A stretch of 64,000 nucleotides of DNA, taken from positions 4,530,488 through 4,594,487 of the forward strand of contig CM037474.1 in NCBI GenBank assembly GCA_021014325.1. Reading direction: 5' to 3'. The notes beneath the pieces were generated by a model. The model was not told the DNA's origin. It did not search any database and worked only from the letters and a program-made list of their open reading frames with translations. The translations under genes and the position numbers were made by a program. The DNA comes from Plazaster borealis. Taxonomy: Eukaryota > Echinodermata > Asteroidea > Forcipulatida > Labidiasteridae. Shown here one piece after another: positions 41,460 through 52,800 of the stretch (the first letter of the stretch is position 1; the number at the start of each line of letters is the position of its first letter).

Positions 41460-44400
41460 GCTAGAACTTTTTACCTTTTCTTTTTCTGATTTGTGGCTAC
41501 CAGGTTTTTCTGTTTTAGGGAAATAAAGTCTGAAATTGCAAATCATCCGATTCCCATCTCATGAATACGAAGTTACAATGACAATGTTGTTGCAGAACCA
41601 GACTAACATTTATGATTTTGTCAAGGTAAATTTTGTAAAGTCCCCCCAAAACAGCCGCTATGCATGTTGTTCAGTGCCATTCTGGCTTTAAATCAATAGT
41701 TAAACTTTAACTAATTAACAAGTTTAGTTAACTAATTTCGTTAACTAGAACTAAAAGAAAGCCGGTACTGTTGGCAAAATATACACTGCCATTGCCAGTT
41801 ATTAAAGTTTCAATAGTTCACCTGTGGAACTTGATGCACCCATTCTTCGGTGTAGAAAGTTTGCAAACTACAGCGTGCACTGGTCAAAATAGTCTTCAAT
41901 CTTCAATACACTGCACACTTAATAAACTGCTGAAATGTGTGGACTGGAACACTTTAAGCTGTTTTAATGACTTTGCAGTTTGGCTTCAAAACTTTGACAA
42001 CAACACATAACATGAGCAAGTCATTGGAGGTGTGTGTGACGACCTGGGCTGGTACATGGTGTGTCTTGCATGCATGTCATGTGTTGCTTGTGTAACATGG
42101 ATTAATAGCGCCCTCTTTTGACACAAACACTACAGTTTTATTTGCTTATTACAGCTTACTGCTTGAAAACCGTCAGAAAATTTGCATCAGAATCCTAACT
42201 CATTTCTCTTATCTAGCAAGGTCAGACAAAAATAATAACACTTTCCAATCATTAACCTTTAAATTGAAAATATTTGTAGCAAAGAATTTTGTAGCAAAAT
42301 CTTCAAGAATTTTTGGATGATGCTATGAAATAAAGCAATTTGAGAGGAATTTTGTCATCAATGGTATCAGCAAAAGATGTTATAATTTTTTTAGCCAATT
42401 TCTCAGGGATGAAAGCAAATTAAGTGAAAAGACCTGTTATCAATTAATTATTTCTCGATAGCATTATTACTAATGAGATTATTGCAGTGTATTATTATGA
42501 AAGTGTCTAAATTGTTGTAGATTTTGGGAATCAGAAATTTGTTTTTGACAGATTTAAAGCACTTATAAATCTTCAAAGAAGTTGGTGCAATGGAGAATTT
42601 TGATAATTCTTGTTTGGAAAAAGAGGGGAGGTTCAAGTCCCACTCCAGTCAATTTGTCTATGTTCAACCCATGGTTATACTTTTGTGTGTGAATGTAACT
42701 TCATTTTGGCCTAGACCATGGAGGTAGGACCAAGAATGGTCTTCAGTTATAATTAGGTCACGTCAAACATTTTGCAATTCCTATTAGTATTAAATCATTC
42801 TTTTAAACAACCGGCCCCAGAGAAGTTACATTGCTCATGATTGACCGTGCACACTCTGAATAGATCTTGGCCACGAAGTGGGGCTAACTAAGCTAATTAA
42901 AAGGCCTGATAGATGTATTATTTATTATATTATATAGGTAATTTTTTTTATCCTGGTATAGAGATTTTGACCTTAAGTTGAGTTCGATAATATCTTAGTT
43001 TTTTTGATTACGGATTAATAATACTTAATACATCATATTAATTATTATTAGTTGAAATTATTTTAATATCTGTTATTTTGTCTATTCTGTATTTTATTTG
43101 TGCAGACTTGTGGCGAAAATGACTGACTGACTGGCGGACTGGTCTGACGCCGCCGCTGACGGCGGGGGCAATGTCCATGTCGCGGCCGGAAAAGAAAGGA
43201 GCGAGGGTCAACAAAATTCCAATCAAATTCCAAAATTAAAATCAATTGAAATGACGCTAATTAACGAGCTTCAAATTTCAAATTTTTTTTTTCTTTTTCA
43301 ATTTTATCAATTCTTTTCGTTTCATTTCTCATTTTTTTTTTCAATTGCATTCGTATTCACTCACTTTGAATTTTTATTTTTTCACTGAATTTTTTTCGCA
43401 TTATACCTATCTCCGTACTATCAGTTTTTTATTTACCTTGCCTTTTTTAATTGAAAAAAATGATAATATTAGATTATATGACCCTTAGCCCTTATTACCT
43501 TAATATATTAAAATATAAAATAAATTGAAACTTATTGAAACTTTCACACCACGCACCGATCTTCATCTTTGATGATGAGCTGAGTCCCTTTTTTCGTGTT
43601 GATGAGTTTACAAACAAGTATGGGGAAACAAAAAGTATGGTGTCGAGCAAAGAAGAATCATCTGCAGTGACTTGAAGTGTTGTGTTGTGAGCTGTGACTA
43701 TTATGTCTTAGCTCTATCATTTAATTTTATCTTATTTTTTATATTTTATTTTTTTTAAAAATTTAAAAATTTAATTTTAAAAATTTTTTAATTTTTTTTT
43801 TTAAGTCTTGCTTTTCAAGGCTTCTTTTTAAAATTTTTAAAATTTTTTAGTTTTTTTTCTTTTTAATTTCTTAACATTTATAAATATATATAATAGATAT
43901 TTGAATCCCAATGATTTTAATGTTAATGTTATTAATAATTAAATTTTAAAATTATTTAAAAAAAAAAAAAAAACAGACTGAAAAAAAAAATGATATTAGG
44001 CACATGGCTTCTTTTTTTTCTGTTTTTTTCCCCAGAAATTTCAGTCAATTTTATTTCACACAATTTTATCATCGTGAATTGTGAATTGAAAAATTGTTCG
44101 ATGAAACTTTTCGGCGGGCAAATTTTTTTTTTTTCCTGATCCTGACAGTATGACATTTTTTGTTTGTTGAATGCCCTAAAATACACCAAATTTTTTTGTA
44201 ACACAAGCACTTGCAAGAGCCTGGAGCCTCCTAAGTTTAAGTCAAAAGGAGAGAGGAGGAGAGCTTGGGCAAGTCAAACCACAAAAATTGTATCTAGGGA
44301 CTGTTTACATCGCGCGCAGAGAGGTAAAAGATTTGCATCGATTTCAGGGACGCCCTGAAAACAGGACCTCCTACGATATAATTATATAAAATATAATGAT

Positions 44401-44590
44401 CACATTGTGGGAGTGAGGTAGGACTAGGATATTGTGTAAATAAAGTCCTGGTTTATACTCTTCTTACCAAATAACGTTAATTAGTAAATGCTGATTTTTA
44501 TGTTTCCAGTAAATTTTGCAAGGAAGAAGTGATGTCACGCACGACGTACTCGTCAACAAAGACCGTACATAGACAAAAGTTGATAAACTT
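41460..44590. other. AT-rich DNA upstream of candidate MSRB exon, no gene seen
   Basis: It includes GTTAAC/AACTAG-rich dyads at 41695-41755, a SINE tail fragment (ggttcaagtcccactccagt at 42630), a GC-rich island at 43120-43205 (gccgccgctgacggcggggg) and long A/T runs at 43720-44140. Confidence 0.5.
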
Positions 44591-44593
44591 ACG

Positions 44594-44740
44594 CCTTACA
44601 CCTTGATAATATTTAGCGGTACACACCCTGTTCCAGGTCTTTGCTGCTTTCGGTGGGCCTCGATATGTAGATAAGGCAGAGTATCGCACCAAAGGCAAAT
44701 ATCGGCGCAAATTTCGAGCGCAAAATGTTAGCGTCATCAT
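44594..44740 (-). CDS. Candidate first exon encoding a mitochondrial-type presequence (MSRB?)
   Basis: From ATG at 44740 (a second ATG follows at once) the - strand reads MMTLTFCARNLRRYLPLVRY, then SALSTYRGPPKAAKTWNRVC and TAKYYQ. It is Arg-rich, hydroxylated, with no acidic residue in about 45 residues, as in matrix-targeting peptides. Possible donors are AAG-gtgtaa (exon start 44602), GGT-gtaagg (44600) and GGC-gtaagt (44594); the first and third leave phase 1, matching MSRB's exon at 21615 and also the candidate at 36020. Mitochondrial isoforms of MSRB exist in other animals, so it may be the MSRB first exon. It might instead begin another gene. The exact 3' boundary is undecided. Confidence 0.45.
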
Positions 44741-46725
44741 TAACTCTCATGTTTTTCTACGAAAAACGATACGAGAAAATGGTAAATATTTCTAAAAGTG
44801 TTGGTTAGTGCGCCCTCTATAGTTGCAGCTTAAACAATAGTCAGGTTCCAGACATCGACAAAATTGACCGTTTGAACTTGTATTCTGTTTAATACTTATA
44901 AAACTGTGACGACTGGAATTCATACTAAACTTTGCTTGCTGACGTCCGATCGGTGTGTTCCGTACATCAACACGCGGTTGACACGCAATTTTGGAATTTT
45001 ATGGGTAATTATCGCCCTCCTGTCAATTTCGCTGGTATGATGTACTTCAATTAAATTGTAGATCGTAAATAAGTTTTAAAATTATGCGATCGTTGTTGTG
45101 TTTGACTTTTGAACAGGTTTGAAAATAATTATTTGGGTATGTCACGAGAGGGCGGTATTTGAAATAGGTGATAAATGGACACATGATTGCAACATCAACA
45201 ATAACTTAGTTAGATCATGGAGCTATAGCTCCATGGTTAGATAGATGAAATAGATGCCATTGAGTTTTATTCCAAAATGCCTTGCATAATCTCAAATGAT
45301 TTTGCTATACCACTCGTGTCTAGACGACTGGTCTTTGAGTTGATCAATAATTTGATCAATATTGCTCAGTTTTGTTGTGATTGGGCATGTTGGTCAGACG
45401 TACACAACTACACATGATACATATGGTGTGCAGACTGAATTTATGGAATCCAGTTTCTGCCCCTAAGTTGTTTTTCAATTGAATTTTTGTTCTACAAATT
45501 AATTAATAACTGTTGTGCAAGATTTAATGTTTGATCCGCATTTGCTTGCTTGCTTAAAACAACAAATAAAATTGAGCCATACCCGGACATTAGTTTTTAG
45601 TCTTCTTTCAGTCAGACTCAGATTCAGAAGGCCCTTTTACAATTTGTTGACTTTCAGAAGTTTCATAAGACCAACTAATATTTGGGGTTTTTTGTATTTT
45701 AAATTGTCAATAAGAAATAAAAATAGTGCAAATGGAAAAAGAAAACACAAGACGGACAACAACAACAAATAAATAAATCTAAGCAAAACAAAACAATCAA
45801 CAAGATTTTAAAAAAAAGGTATATTTTGTCTCAATATGTGCTTGCATCCGTAGGGGCTAAGCCTTTTGGTTACCTATTCCCATGGAGCTATGCTATTCCT
45901 AAGCATTTTGACCTTGAGCAAAAAGATGGAATTTGTACTTGATGTACTTTCAGGGTAACTGATAATTTATTTTTGATCAAACCAGGGTTCTCCACAGGAT
46001 TTTTCAAAACTGGGGGGCAATCTGGACCCAAATTGTTTAAGTTTGGCGAAAGCGCACCGAATTGAAACACTTAGTCCTCGGAAAGTTTTTACTTTGGTTT
46101 TAAAAGACCTACTCTGCAATCTAAGGCCACATAAAAAAAAAAAATTGTTGATCGTCCTTTTTTGATGGGAAGTGGGGGAGGGAGGGCGGGTTTTTGTTTT
46201 CTTTCTTTTTGACATGGCAAAGTATGAAATAAAGAATAAAGATATCATCATAATCACTATAAAACAAAGGGTTTGTGTGATTTTGATGTTTTTAATTGTT
46301 TTGTTAAACCCTTTCAACTCCTAGATGACATTTTCTGTAAACATTTTCAAAAAACTAAAACGCAGCCTAAGTAAATATTTGAAGAATTGTTCTTGTTTTG
46401 CCAACATGAATAACCTTTCTTCAATCATCTCTTTCCGACCTATGGATTTTGAAAAAATTTCAGCTGAAAAATCTGGGAGCCAAATTTGACTGAAAAGATC
46501 ATTAAAAATACCGTTTTCATGATTATTTAAAAAAGAAGAAGGAAAAAAGGGGGTCAGGGGGTTTTGTACGGTCGGGCGGGGACACTCAACATTTTTTTTT
46601 TATGTGGCCTAAGGCATTCAAAAATGGTTTTATCTTGATGATTTTTGTGAATTTGATCTCAAGTAAAAAAAAAAACCCACAAACAAAAAATTAATGTTTT
46701 TGCTTCCTGAAGGAGCAAGGAGGAC
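44741..46725. promoter_or_regulatory. Possible divergent promoter interval between MSRB(?) and DCAF1
   Basis: About 2 kb separate the candidate - strand ATG at 44740 from the DCAF1 ATG at 46726. It holds a perfect 20-bp palindrome (45226-45245) and a reverse AGGGTTCTCC-family fragment (45982-46130). A 5' UTR intron for DCAF1 is possible, since ttttgcttcctgaag just before the ATG could be an acceptor. No TATA box was assigned. Confidence 0.35.
45982..46130. mobile_element. AGGGTTCTCC-family fragment, reverse orientation
   Basis: It begins CCAGGGTTCTCCACAGGATT followed by TTTCAAAACTGGGGGGCA, then tctggacccaaatt and aaacactt-gtcctcggaa, the inverse order of the copies at 37132-39616. One end is lost. 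Confidence 0.7.
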
Positions 46726-46832
46726 ATGATGGCGGAGACGACTGAAGATCCTAGGAAGGAGTTTAGTTCCCTTCTCGAGAAATGGCAACGAGAACGGGGC
46801 TCTACAGCATCCTCTATTGCCATCTTGACCAG
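46726..46832 (+). CDS. DCAF1: DCAF1 exon 1
   Basis: It encodes [20 protein letters not shown], then [16 protein letters not shown] (last codon split). ATG at 46726 is chosen as first in the open frame; the second ATG at 46729 is equally possible. ILTR corresponds to the same position in vertebrate DCAF1. Donor gtaggt. Confidence 0.9.
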
Positions 46833-49800
46833 GTAGGTCTAAAAAATATAAATTATGTGATTCCGGAAAATGTTTAATTTTCCCCCTCCCTCATAAAAAA
46901 ATACATAAATAATTAAATTACTTAAAGGCATCATACACGTTTGGTAATTATCAAAGACCAGTGTTCTCACTTGGTGTATCCCAACACATGCATAAAATAA
47001 CAAGCCTGTGAAAATTTGGGCTCAATTGGTCATCGAAGTTGCAAGAAAATGATGAAAGAAAAAACACCCTTGTACAAATTTGTGTGCTTTCAGATAGGAA
47101 TGAAAACTTCTTACAAGAAGTTTTTATTATTTTAGTGAGAAATTACCTCTTTCTAAAAAACTACGTTACTTCAGAGGAGTCGTTTTTCACAATGTTTTAT
47201 ACTATCAACAGCTCTCCGTTGCTTGTTACCAAGTAAGTTTTTATGCTAATAGATATTTTGAGTAATTACCAAACGTGTACAGTGCCTTTAAAACTACTTC
47301 ATAATGTGTGATGAACTGAACGGAAGTATTAATTACTTGACTGCTCCGAATGGAATGTATCACCAGGGAACAACCCAGCGATTTGAAGCTATTGCCACCT
47401 GTTGAGAATAATCTGTGTTCTCAACCAAACATTACAACCAAAACCTACCGAAATGCAGTCTAAACTAGTCCATTATTGTGGGCAGCCCACACAATAATTC
47501 TGAGCCCTCACACCATAGTTCTTCTTTTCATCAGAACCAATCAGAACCAATCTGACTCTACACTGAAACCTCTGAATTACTTTAAATAGACCAACATGTC
47601 TCACACTCTTCAGTCTCCTGACGATGACTAGAGCAGGCTAGTCGAAACGTTAAGTCCCCTCAATCCACTATGCCAAAGTTGTAGTCCCGGCCGATTTCCT
47701 ACCTTCCGCCCAGAGAGTAGCTATAAAGCAGGACAGTTCTTTTCGGAACTAAGTAGTCTCCTGAGTTCCGAAATCTACTCTGCGGCAGTAGAATAAATAG
47801 CAAGACAAGTTCTCAAAGAACAAAAATCTACACAGCAAAGTAGATATATACACATGGTGTTACCGCAAACCGAATATACATAGTCCATATTCCCTTTATT
47901 TTTAGTCTTTTGTAAATGCTACTAAATTTTTGTGAAAGAAACACAACACAAACTGGAATGTCTTTCTAAGTTGTGATGATAATCATTTACGTTCCTCGTT
48001 TTCACCCTTTCTTGTAGGATGTGTGAGATTATTGAGAAGGAAACTGAAAACTACATCAAGCTTGATCAGGATCCATTTGATGACCGCCATCCAGCCCGCG
48101 TTGATCCCGAGTGTGACTTAGGTCACCTGATGACTGTGTTGTTTAACAAAGATGACTTTATGAATCAGGTTTGTTGTTGTTTATGTTGCTATGGGCAACC
48201 AAAGAACACTGTAGAACAGTAGACCTTTAGCACATGACAATCACTGCAGTAGGGCGCCCTCACGTAGAGGTCAAAAAGAGGGTTGATCATTGGCCCATCT
48301 GGTGCGCAGCGGGTTCATAGCTTCACATTTCCATTGTTTCACCAACGCTTTAACTCTAAGATGGCGGTGGGACGACATCAATGTATGAGGTCTTGACAAC
48401 AAGTGCGTATAAACAGTTCTGGTCCAGTAAACATTCTGAGCTACAAGCCCTTTAGTCTTGTGGATTTCCCCCCTAAATTTGAGTTCTGACCGACCTCAGT
48501 CACAGCTGAAATTCCTCAACTTAGTTGTACTTTCTCTTTGGAATTACTTATCAGGACTGTTTCAATCAAACGAAACAGAAGTTTCAGTCTAATTTTGAAA
48601 TGGTACCTTTTGGAAAATTCCAAATAAAGTTCACTGTTTTTTAATCATTTTATCAAATTTTTCGCACACAGCTTGTGAGTGATTTTGTAACGCTATCAAG
48701 AGACTTTGACACCAACGTTATCGGCTGCCGTCTGCTGCTAGATGTTCTCCCGGGGCTTGAGACATCAATTATATTTGAAGAATCGGTAAGAACCACTTGC
48801 ATTGTATCCAGCCCCTGGATCGGCATGCCCCAGTGGTTCAGTAATTTTTTTTAAAGTGAATCCATTATTTAGAGGGTGAACCTTTTAACATTAAGAGTAA
48901 ATAGCTGTCTTGCGATTGTTTTTAGCATTGATATGCCCCCCCCTCATAATATCATTAAAAAAACACAAATTTGTAAAAGTTTTTCAAATCTATCAAGTTC
49001 CAACAGGAAGCCATGATTGAAATACTAAACCAGTGTATTCTGATTGGTTTGCCTGACCTTTTTTCCTGAGTTCTTCAAATCAAATGAAAGTATGAGTTGT
49101 GGGTTCGAATCCCACCCGAGAAATAGCCTGTTTGTTTTATCCGGAAAGCACTGAGGATGACGTTTAAGGGCTAGTTTACCGGACTCAAGTTCTGGTGGCT
49201 AAGTCACCAGGGTGGGGGTTCGAATCCCGGTCATGACACTTGTGACCTTGAGCAAGACACTTAACTTTAATTGCTTCTCATCCCAAAGGGGTAAATGGGT
49301 ACCTGTGTTGGCAGAGATGGTTCTTGTGATTGATTTAGCTTAGTGCGCTACATATTTGGCAGCACAGGCTGTATACTCGCAAGGGAGCTGAGTTTGTTTA
49401 AAGAATGAAATAAATGGCCCAGTGATCAGGGGTAATAATGTTGGAGTGCCATGAGCATCAAGTGAGCGACGGATTAGAGCGCTATATAAGAAGCAACTGT
49501 TATTATTATTATTAAGGGTGTACAAAAATAACAATAATATTCTTTATCCCAGGTGCAATTATTACGTCTATCAAACGAAAGCTATTGCTAGATTTTGATT
49601 GATTTTGCGATTAGTTCTGGTGTGATTCCATCGTTTTCTGATCTTCATAATCCAACAGGATCAGCTTGTGAGTAAATTAGTCCAGTGGGCGATGAAGTCC
49701 GAGGAACCTCTTCAGTCTTATGCTACTGGCCTTCTAGCCAATGCCATCGAGGTTCAAGAAATAGCTGGCAACCTACGCGAGGAAAATGCCTCAATGGTAA

Positions 49801-52800
49801 GATGGAAGTCCGTCGACAATCGACAATCATAAAATGCAGTGCTGGCAGAAAAAATAGAAACTCCATTCATATTTCCTTTGGAAATTTAGTATATGAATTT
49901 ATTATTATTTGTTTGTCTCCTGACGATGACTAGAACAAGCTAGTCGATACGTTAAAACCAATTAACAAGAAGTCCCCTCGATCCAATAAGCGAAGTTAGT
50001 AGTTCCGGCCAATTTCCTACCCCTCCCCCAGAAAGTAGTTAATAAGCAGGACAGTTCTTTTCAGAACTAAGTAGTCTCCAGAATTCCGAAATCTACTCCA
50101 CGGCAGTAAAATAAATAGCAAGACAAGTTCTTAAAGAACAAATCTACACAGCAAAGTAGATATATACACTTGGTGTTACCGCAAAATGAATATACATTGA
50201 AACCTCGCCATGCAATACCTCAAAACCCATATTTTTGTCATATTTGCTGTTTTGCTTTGGCTTGGGGAAGAAAAAAAACTTGTTTGCTGTAACATGCAAG
50301 TTAGGGTAGGTTATGGATCATGACTTAACTTGTTCAGCCCTGCATATGTCATGGTTACCAGCCCTGCATATGTCATTGTTACTAGTTAATGTGTTTTAAA
50401 AGAAGTATTGTAAGGCAAATCAAGTGAAGAGATTTCCTTTAATTTCTCAGAGGTCAAAGAGATTTTTAAAAAACTTGTGTAACACGATCATATTTTCAAA
50501 GTTTGTCGGTGAAAGCGATGAGTGATGTTTCTAAGACACTTATTTTTCAAGTAGAATGTTTCGTTTGTAGGTTAAATTAATGATGGGACGTCTTCACTCT
50601 CTGATGAAGCAACCCTTGGAGGATGATAACTCTTCAGGCCGCTCCGAGAGCTCCAAAGATGATCGACCGTTTGAGTGCTTCAATCAGAGTGGAGACAACA
50701 GCCCTGACCTCACCCATGAGGAACCTATGGAGAAACACTCCAGATCAGACGACATCACAGCAGAGAATACAGCAATGGATCACAATGATTCCTCTTGCAT
50801 CCCTACAAATGATGCAACATGCAGCAACGGGTTTGCCGGCCCATCTGCTAGTCTCTTAGAGGTGGAGGACCACAAAGAGTCGTCTTCCAACCAAGAAATC
50901 ACGGCCGGACAGACTTCAGACGATGTGACAGACCCCAAGCAGTCCTCAAGCACTCCGTCCGCATCGTCGAACACCAAAGACCCGCTCATCTCAGGAACCT
51001 CATTGAGCACAAGAATCCGACGGAGCAGCGGTAAAGGAGAGAAGGCTGCCCCGCCCAAGAAGAGCGCCAAAACCAAAAAGACATCCGTCCAGGGCTCCAG
51101 GAAGTCCAAGTCCAAGAAGCGATCCTTGAAGGGTGTTACCCATCCTGAAGAGAGCAACAGCAGCTGGTCTGAACTTTCTTACTTCATCATCGGTACCCAC
51201 TGTATGTACCCATTGACTCCTGTAATGCAGCAGAGATTTATTCTACAATATCTGACGCCATTGGCGGAGTACCAGGAAGTAAGTGAAGTGTTAGTAAAGA
51301 AGGTTGTTCCCAATAGGAAGTCTTAACCCTTGACCCTTGACCTTAACGCTTGCATTTTCTGTTGCCTTTCTATCCCATTCTAATCCTACTCAGGCTTCAT
51401 TTCTACTCTGCTATTTCAATATTTCTTAAATATTTCAAAAAATGTGATGGGAAGTAATTTCAATGTCGATCCAATTTCTGTTTCAGCTGCTGGGTACAAT
51501 GTTTGAGAACGGAGCTATGGATTTAGTGATGCACTACATTGACTTGAGCAAGTCTAACGATGCCAGGTTGACCTTCGACGGTTTAAAGGTAATTATTCAA
51601 GCTGACAATGTGTCACAAACTGATCAGAAATCATTTCCAAAAGCCACAATTTTCTGAAATGGTTTGCAAAAGTTGGATACAGTTTAATATTTATTTATTT
51701 ATTTATTTCAAATCTCTAGACATTTTCACAATAAGTACAAGTTGAACAAGGGGCTGTCAAGGGTACACAATAGTAAAAAACTAAAATTTGGATGCATTCA
51801 ATACAAGACAATCAGTACAAAACAATTCTGTGACTTTTTTTAACAAAAAAAATAAACACACAGTACAAAATAATTGTATGCCATGGTAACAGTTTTGTTT
51901 GCCTTGAACGGTTGCAGTGATCACAAGGTCTCGTCCACATCACATTTGGTATGATCGATTCCCCATCATTTGTTTACTTGCGTTTGTTTATTTTGGATTT
52001 GTTTATTTGTTTACCAGTACCTATCCTCATTGATATGCCACAAGAAGTTTGCAGCTGAGTTTGTTGAACGAGGCGGAGTTCAACAGTTATTGAAGGTCCA
52101 CCGGCCGTCCATCGCTGCCACCGGCGTGTCCATGTGCCTGTACTACTTGGCCTACAACGCTGATACCATGGAAAGAATCTGTCTGCTGCCCCCGCAAGTC
52201 GTCAGAGATCTTGTCAGGTAAGTGATGGCATCTCGAAAATTTGTCTTTTTTGTATGAGTTGTGTTGGCTCTGACAAGAGCTGGTGGTGTAACAACTCACA
52301 ATCTAGAGAGGTTTGTGGTAGCACCATGGAAATATCTCTTATGAGTTGTGTTGGCTCTGAAAAGAGCTGGGGGTGTAACAAGTCACAATCTAGAGAGGTT
52401 TGTGGTAGCACCATGGAAATATCTCTTATGAGTTGTGTTGGCTCTGACAAGAGCTGGTGTTGTAACAACTCACAATCTAGAGAGGTTTGTGGTAGCACCA
52501 TGGAAATATCTCTTATGAGGTGTGTTGGCTCTGAAAAGAGCTGGTGGTGTAACAACTCACAATCTAGAGAGGTTTGTGAAGATATCCCTCAAGAGTTGAA
52601 GCTACCTTGGGGAGGGTAGATGATGTAAGAAGTTTAGTTTTTCTTGAAGAAGGGTGTATCAATCTAAGATACTAACCCATCTCTGTATATTTCATGCTCA
52701 GTTACGCCCTGTGGTTGCTGGAGTGCTCTCATGAGTCCGGCAGGAGTCATGCCACGATGTTCTTCACAATGGCCTTCAGTTTCTGGACCGTCTTGGAGCA

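Noticed and set aside
43120..43230. GC-rich patch as a CpG island or gene start
   Set aside because: Only about 90 bases long, and the overlapping ORFs have no recognisable product or splice sites.
52214..52619. 113- and 121-codon ORFs on opposite strands
   Set aside because: Product of the 87-bp array in intron 7; no homology.
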